Source: Corynebacterium accolens (lineage in GTDB: Bacteria; Actinomycetota; Actinomycetes; Mycobacteriales; Mycobacteriaceae). Taken from it: 8,767 bases of DNA. The notes under the pieces were generated by a model, which ran no database searches, was not told the DNA's origin, and saw only the letters and a list, made by a program, of their open reading frames with translations. The stretch covers positions 2,037,603 to 2,046,369 of the forward strand of contig NZ_CP100376.1 of the NCBI RefSeq assembly GCF_030515985.1, given 5' to 3'. Positions 4,699 through 8,767 of the stretch are shown here, one piece after another. A program made the position numbers and the translations under genes. Positions within the stretch are counted from its first letter, which is position 1, and each line of letters starts with the position of its first letter.

Positions 4699-6225
4699 AT
4701 GACATACACCGCCACCCGCGATATTGCCTATTGCCGGGATGCCTCAGCGCTATTTCATAGCTTGGCGCGATCGAGCGATTCCTTGTTATTGGAAAGCGCG
4801 GATATTGAAACCAAGAAAAACCTCACGTGCCTGGCCGTGCTCGATGCCGCGGCGAGAGTGACCTGCACCGGCCAGCGAGTTCGCGTCCTCGCACTCAGCC
4901 CAGCGGGGGAGCAGCTCATCACCATGCTGTACTCGCGTTTTACAAACCGGATTGTTTCACGTGAAACCACGGAAATTGTCTTTGAGTTCTCGCCCTCCAG
5001 CGAGTCTGATGAACGGCAACGGCTCCTAGATGAATCGACGGCCGATATCCTCCGCGCGCTGCAGCGCGATCATTCCTATTCCTCGCCCTTGTTGCCATTC
5101 GTCGCCGGCGGCTTTGCCTATGACTATTTGGCCACTTTTGAAAACCTGCCTGAGGTAGGCGAGGGGCCCAATACGTTTCCCGATTATGAATTCCTCGTCG
5201 CCCAAACTGTCCTTGCGGTGGACCACCTAACGAAGACGGCGCGGGTAGAGGGCTGGGATATCGACCGAGCCCGCTTGGAAGACAGGCTCGACGCCTTGGC
5301 CGCCACGCCCATCGACGCGATAGAGAATCCGGCGCTTGACCAGCCCGTGGAGACCTTGAGGGCGACCGCGGATATTGACGATGCCGCGTTTTGCGAGCAG
5401 GTGACGCGGCTCAAGGGCAATATTGACTCTGGCGATATTTACCAGGTCGTCCCCGCTCGCACCTTCACGGTGGACTGCCCCGATGCCTTCGCGGCCTATC
5501 GCCAGCTCCGGGAGACTAATCCTTCGCCGTATATGTTCTATCTCCGGGGAGAAGGTTATGAGCTTTTCGGCGCATCACCGGAATCCAATTTGAAGTTTGA
5601 CCCAGAGACGCGGCAGGTGGAGCTCTATCCCATTGCCGGAACTAGGCCCCGCGGGCTCAACCCGGACGGCACGATCAACGATGAATTGGATATCCGCAAT
5701 GAGCTAGAAATGCGCACGGATACCAAGGAGTTAGCCGAGCACACCATGCTGGTAGATCTGGCGCGCAATGACCTCGCCCGCGTAGCAGAACCCGGCACCC
5801 GGCGGGTGGCAGACCTGCTCCAAGTAGACCGCTATTCACGAGTCATGCACCTGGTCTCCCGCGTGACCGCCACGTTGCACGAGGACTTCGATGCCCTCGA
5901 TGCCTACCGCGCCTGCATGAACATGGGAACGTTGACCGGCGCACCCAAGTTGCGCGCCAGCGAGCTCATCCGCCAGGCCGAACACAAGCGCCGTGGCTCC
6001 TACGGCGGCGCAGTGGGGTACCTGCGCGGCGACGGCGCCATGGATACCTGCATTGTCATTCGCTCCGCCTTCGTCCACCGCGGTACGGCCGCCGTCCAAG
6101 CTGGTGCCGGGGTGGTGCACGATTCCATCCCGCAATCCGAAGCCGATGAAACCCTGCACAAGGCCTATGCCGTTCTCCACGCCATTGCCCTCGCGCACAA
6201 CGCCACCCTGGAGGTACAGCGATGA
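4699..6225 (+). CDS. trpE: Anthranilate synthase component I
   Basis: This 508-residue protein is the large subunit of anthranilate synthase, converting chorismate plus ammonia (delivered from TrpG glutamine hydrolysis) to anthranilate, the first step of tryptophan synthesis. The N-terminal LLLES (29-33) is the feedback site whose Ser contacts tryptophan, with NPSPYMF (274-280) forming the other part of the pocket, so the enzyme should be feedback inhibited. The chorismate-utilising core shows PIAGTRPRG (311-319), DLARND (353-358), TLTGAPK (411-417) and GSYGGAVGYL (433-442). Length is normal (E. coli TrpE has 520). ATG 4699 is preceded by GAAAGGG at a 7-base gap. The N-terminus resembles enteric TrpE. 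It overlaps trpG by four bases (ATGA), fitting equal synthesis of the two subunits. A near-perfect parS lies in the codons for Val86-Thr90. Confidence 0.97.
   Translation: MTYTATRDIAYCRDASALFHSLARSSDSLLLESADIETKKNLTCLAVLDAAARVTCTGQRVRVLALSPAGEQLITMLYSRFTNRIVSRETTEIVFEFSPSSESDERQRLLDESTADILRALQRDHSYSSPLLPFVAGGFAYDYLATFENLPEVGEGPNTFPDYEFLVAQTVLAVDHLTKTARVEGWDIDRARLEDRLDALAATPIDAIENPALDQPVETLRATADIDDAAFCEQVTRLKGNIDSGDIYQVVPARTFTVDCPDAFAAYRQLRETNPSPYMFYLRGEGYELFGASPESNLKFDPETRQVELYPIAGTRPRGLNPDGTINDELDIRNELEMRTDTKELAEHTMLVDLARNDLARVAEPGTRRVADLLQVDRYSRVMHLVSRVTATLHEDFDALDAYRACMNMGTLTGAPKLRASELIRQAEHKRRGSYGGAVGYLRGDGAMDTCIVIRSAFVHRGTAAVQAGAGVVHDSIPQSEADETLHKAYAVLHAIALAHNATLEVQR
4953..4968. promoter_or_regulatory. 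parS: parS-like site (15/16) inside trpE
   Basis: TGTTTCACGTGAAACC matches the parS consensus at all but the last base, and its 14-bp core GTTTCACGTGAAAC is a perfect palindrome. It lies 1.7 kb from the site in gabD and is read in the same codon phase, giving Val-Ser-Arg-Glu-Thr (TrpE residues 86-90). Single outer-base mismatches are usually tolerated by ParB, so binding is likely. Confidence 0.87.
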
Positions 6226-6869
6226 ATTCACCGCACGTGGTCTTGCTCGATAACCACGATTCCTTTGTCTATAACCTCGTCGATGCCCTCGCCGGTTACC
6301 GCACCACCGTCTACCGCAACAGCGTCTCCGTCGCGGAGGTGCTGGCGGCCGAGCCCGATATTATTGTCCTTTCCCCAGGCCCCGGCCACCCGCGCGATGC
6401 TGGTTGCATAATGGAGCTTATCGGTGCCACCTTGGGCACCATCCCCATCCTCGGCGTCTGCTTGGGCTTCCAGGCGCTACTGGAATACCACGGTGGCGGG
6501 GTAGGGCCGTGCGGCCCCGTGCACGGCAAGTCCATACCTATGACGCTTACCGATGCCGGCACCGCCCACCCAGTCTTCGCCGGCCTAGCCACCGATGCCG
6601 ATCCCGCCCAGCCCTGCGTCCCCGGCACCCAGGTCCCCGTGGCCCGGTATCACTCCTTGGGGTGCACGCGCGTGCCAGCCGGCATGCGGGTGCTCGCGGA
6701 GACGGAGGCAGAGATCGGGACCATCGCCATGGCGGCAGAAACGGACGATGGGATGGCACTAGGGATGCAATTCCACCCCGAGTCAATCCTCTCGCCCCGT
6801 GGCCCAGACATGCTAGACCGTTGCATCCACCGACTATCGACCCATCCCACTATGGAGCCAAAGCATTAA
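6222..6869 (+). CDS. trpG: Anthranilate synthase component II (glutamine amidotransferase)
   Basis: This 215-residue class I glutamine amidotransferase releases ammonia from glutamine and passes it to TrpE. The catalytic triad is visible: Cys80 in GVCLGFQAL (78-86), and His185 and Glu187 in QFHPES (183-188). DNHDSF (10-15) and SPGPG (51-55, oxyanion strand region) are typical of the family. ATG 6222 overlaps the trpE stop as ATGA and has no independent strong ribosome binding site, so translation is probably coupled. Unlike in E. coli, where trpG is fused to trpD, it is a separate protein here, with its TAA overlapping the trpD ATG by one base. An insertion-like stretch rich in Pro, Ala and Asp (about 121-138) sits before the VARYHSL segment. 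Confidence 0.96.
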   Translation: MNSPHVVLLDNHDSFVYNLVDALAGYRTTVYRNSVSVAEVLAAEPDIIVLSPGPGHPRDAGCIMELIGATLGTIPILGVCLGFQALLEYHGGGVGPCGPVHGKSIPMTLTDAGTAHPVFAGLATDADPAQPCVPGTQVPVARYHSLGCTRVPAGMRVLAETEAEIGTIAMAAETDDGMALGMQFHPESILSPRGPDMLDRCIHRLSTHPTMEPKH

Positions 6870-7888
6870 TGACGAACCAAAGCCCATTGAAAACGCTGCA
6901 AGCCTTCTTGGATAATCCCGCACCCACCGTGGAGGAGGCCACCAAGGTCTTCACCCCGGTTGCCGTGGGTGATTATGACGATATTCAGATCTCCGCGTTG
7001 CTCACACATATCCGCACCCGCGGCGAAACCCTCGCGGATATCACGGGTGCCGCCAAGGCATTCCTGAAAGTTGGACACCCCTTTCCCATTACCGGCGAGG
7101 GACTCATGGACTCCGCGGGCACGGGCGGCGATGGCGCAAATACCATCAATATCACTACGGCGGCCTCCTTGGTTGCCGCCGCTGGGGGAGTGAGGATGGT
7201 CAAGCACGGCAACCGGTCCGTTTCCTCCAAGTCCGGTTCCGCCGATGTGCTCGAGGCACTGAATATTCCCCTGGACCTGGACGTGGACCGCGCCGTCCGG
7301 CAATTCGAGGCCTCCAATTTCACCTTCCTCTTCGCTCCGGCCTACAACCCCGCAGTGGCTCACGTGCAACCGGTGCGCAAGGCGCTCGGGGTCTCCACCA
7401 TCTTCAATACCTTGGGACCCCTGCTCTCCCCGGGCCGCCCCAAACTACAGATCATGGGCATCGCCAACCCCGCCCAGGGTCCCATGATCGCGGAAGTCTT
7501 CCGGGAGCTGGGGCGCACGCGGGCGCTCGTCGTCCACGGCGCTGGTACCGATGAGATTGCCACCCACGGCACCACCCAGGTTTGGGAGCTAAAGGACGGC
7601 GAGATTTCACACTATGAGCTAACGCCGGAGGAGTTGGGCATCGCCAAGCATGAGCTCAGTGAGCTTGCCGGCGGCGACGGCCAAGATAATGCCGCGCACG
7701 TGCGCGCCATATTTAATGGCTCGGGTAAGCCGGCGCACTATGACGCTGTCGTGGCATCGGCTGGGGCAATGTTTTATCTGGGTGGCACCACGGCCTCCAT
7801 TGCAGAGGGCGTCGCGCACGCCAAGGGGCTCATCGATAGCGGGGACGTGGACCGCTGGCTGCGCACCCACGAGCAAGCGGAATACTAA
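6869..7888 (+). CDS. trpD: Anthranilate phosphoribosyltransferase
   Basis: This 339-residue enzyme joins anthranilate to PRPP to give phosphoribosyl-anthranilate, the second step of the pathway. The PRPP-binding loop GTGGD (84-88), the NTINITT segment (91-97), KHGNRSVSSKSGSADVLE (112-129) and the Asp-Glu metal pair (228-229 in GTDEI) are all present; length is normal for the family. The start is ATG 6869, overlapping the trpG stop (TAATG), with GGAG eleven bases upstream. The same frame is open back to 6404, but that part lies inside trpG, is Arg/His-rich and lacks TrpD character, so it is not coding. A 23-base gap leads to trpCF. Confidence 0.96.
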   Translation: MTNQSPLKTLQAFLDNPAPTVEEATKVFTPVAVGDYDDIQISALLTHIRTRGETLADITGAAKAFLKVGHPFPITGEGLMDSAGTGGDGANTINITTAASLVAAAGGVRMVKHGNRSVSSKSGSADVLEALNIPLDLDVDRAVRQFEASNFTFLFAPAYNPAVAHVQPVRKALGVSTIFNTLGPLLSPGRPKLQIMGIANPAQGPMIAEVFRELGRTRALVVHGAGTDEIATHGTTQVWELKDGEISHYELTPEELGIAKHELSELAGGDGQDNAAHVRAIFNGSGKPAHYDAVVASAGAMFYLGGTTASIAEGVAHAKGLIDSGDVDRWLRTHEQAEY

Positions 7889-7911
7889 GAAGGCCACACG
7901 AGGGAAAAGAA

Positions 7912-8767
7912 ATGACAAAACAGAAACTGCCGACGGTGCTCGAGGGGATTGTGGCTCAGCGCCGCACTCACCTTGCCGGCATTCGCGAGCGCATCGCCCA
8001 CGTAGATGTGGACAAGCTTGAGCCGTCTCGGCGTTCGCTTTTTGCGGCGCTCAATGGCACCAATCGCTTCATCATGGAGTGCAAGTCTGCATCGCCATCA
8101 CTCGGAATGATTCGCGAGGATTACCGCCCCGGCGAAATCGCGCGCGTCTATTCCCGCTACGCGAATGCCATTTCCGTGCTGTGTGAGCCGGAGCGGTTCG
8201 GCGGGGATTACGATCACCTCCAGACCGTAGCCCAGTCCACGCACCTGCCGGTTTTGTGCAAGGACTTCATCGTCGATCCGGTTCAGGTCTATGCCGCGCG
8301 CTACTACGGCGCGGATGCGATTTTGCTCATGATGTCCATCGTGGATGATGAAACTTTTGCACAGCTGAAGTCCTTGGCGGATAAATTAGGACTAGATGTA
8401 CTGACTGAAGCCATCACCAAGGAGGAGGTGGACCGGGCGCTATCCTTCGGGGTGGAGATCATCGGCATTAATAACCGCAACCTCCATGACTTGAGCATCG
8501 ACCTCTCCCGCACCGAGCAACTCGCCGGGTACGTGCCTGACGATAAGGTCGTCGTCTCCGAATCCGGTATCCGCGATAACCACACCGTCCGGCGTTTAGG
8601 TGCCCACGCCAATGCCTTCCTCGTCGGCTCCCAACTCACCTCTCACGAGGACATCGACCGCGCCGCCCGGGATCTGCTCTTCGGCGCGAATAAGGTGTGC
8701 GGGCTCACCGCCACCTCCACGGCCCAAGCCGCCCGTGCCGCCGGTGCCCGCTACGGAGGGCTCATCT
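7912..8767 (+). CDS. trpCF: Bifunctional indole-3-glycerol-phosphate synthase / phosphoribosylanthranilate isomerase (3' end outside window)
   Basis: The frame is open from ATG 7912 to the window edge, showing 285 residues; AGGGA at 7901-7905 is a good ribosome binding site. The N-terminal TIM barrel is indole-3-glycerol-phosphate synthase: ECK (Glu56, Lys58), CKDF (Lys117), TEA (Glu166), INNRNL (186-191), SESGI (216-220) and VGS (238-240) hold the expected catalytic and phosphate-binding residues. At residue 261 a second domain begins with KVCGLT, where Cys263 is the expected general base of phosphoribosylanthranilate isomerase, continuing to YGGLI at the edge. The two activities carry out consecutive ring-opening and ring-closing steps. 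The C-before-F fusion is the arrangement of E. coli and coryneforms. About 170-200 residues should follow, then probably trpB and trpA. Confidence 0.95.
   Translation, partial: MTKQKLPTVLEGIVAQRRTHLAGIRERIAHVDVDKLEPSRRSLFAALNGTNRFIMECKSASPSLGMIREDYRPGEIARVYSRYANAISVLCEPERFGGDYDHLQTVAQSTHLPVLCKDFIVDPVQVYAARYYGADAILLMMSIVDDETFAQLKSLADKLGLDVLTEAITKEEVDRALSFGVEIIGINNRNLHDLSIDLSRTEQLAGYVPDDKVVVSESGIRDNHTVRRLGAHANAFLVGSQLTSHEDIDRAARDLLFGANKVCGLTATSTAQAARAAGARYGGLI

Noticed and set aside
4823..4832. Other CACGTG cores (for example in trpE near 4825, trpG near 6234, trpD near 7696)
   Set aside because: The flanks lack GTTT/AAAC; a bare CACGTG is expected by chance at this GC content.
6404..6868. Extended N-terminus for TrpD
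   Set aside because: It lies entirely within trpG in another frame and has low-complexity Arg/His composition; the normal TrpD length fits ATG 6869.
7357..7370. Third parS-like sequence around CACGTG in trpD (GGCTCACGTGCAAC)
   Set aside because: Only 11 of the 14 core positions match and the flanking arms are not palindromic, so it is best explained as Val-Ala-His-Val codons.
1..8767. CRISPR array, insertion sequence, tRNA or rRNA gene
   Set aside because: No regularly spaced repeats, transposase-like frames, terminal inverted repeats or tRNA cloverleaf sequences were seen; the window is almost fully coding.

Overview
The window is high-GC actinobacterial DNA, most likely from a Corynebacterium. 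The main reason is the start of a tryptophan operon in the arrangement known from coryneforms: a tri-Trp leader peptide with an attenuator, then trpE, a separate trpG, trpD and a fused trpCF. Two ParB-binding (parS) palindromes suggest that the segment lies in the origin-proximal part of the chromosome. The species cannot be told from the sequence.

Layout. Positions 2-847 (+) hold the 3' part of an unrecognised gene, followed one base later by a MOSC-domain protein (849-1481, +). A hairpin terminator at the end of this pair faces two minus-strand genes: an MFS transporter (1508-2728, TTG start) and an NAD(P)-dependent succinate-semialdehyde dehydrogenase-type aldehyde dehydrogenase (2913-4388, GTG start). 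The 184-bp gap between these two genes carries a terminator hairpin with a split U-tract ending just before the MFS ribosome binding site, a possible promoter upstream of that hairpin, and a small inverted repeat. A 137-bp divergent intergenic region then leads into the trp operon on the plus strand: trpL (4526-4564), attenuator (4554-4626), trpE (4699-6225), trpG (6222-6869), trpD (6869-7888) and the 5' two thirds of trpCF (7912 to the window end). No stretch above 300 bases lacks a gene.

How it works together. TrpE and TrpG form anthranilate synthase, TrpD adds the phosphoribosyl group, and the two domains of TrpCF isomerise and cyclise the product to indole-3-glycerol phosphate. trpB and trpA would be expected just beyond the window. 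The trp genes overlap or nearly touch (ATGA, TAATG, 23-bp gap), as expected for one co-translated message. Expression is read out by ribosome stalling on three tandem Trp codons; regions 2 and 4 of the attenuator are an 11-bp exact repeat competing for the same region 3.

The least expected signals are: (i) a perfect 16-bp parS inside the aldehyde dehydrogenase gene and a 15/16 parS inside trpE, both read in the same codon phase as Val-Ser-Arg-Glu-Thr; (ii) a leader peptide gene that looks leaderless, with a -10 motif ending 7 nt before its ATG and no ribosome binding site; (iii) a second long-range stem that would hide the trpE ribosome binding site; and (iv) a possible attenuation arrangement ahead of the MFS gene. 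No wholly new multi-gene system is apparent.
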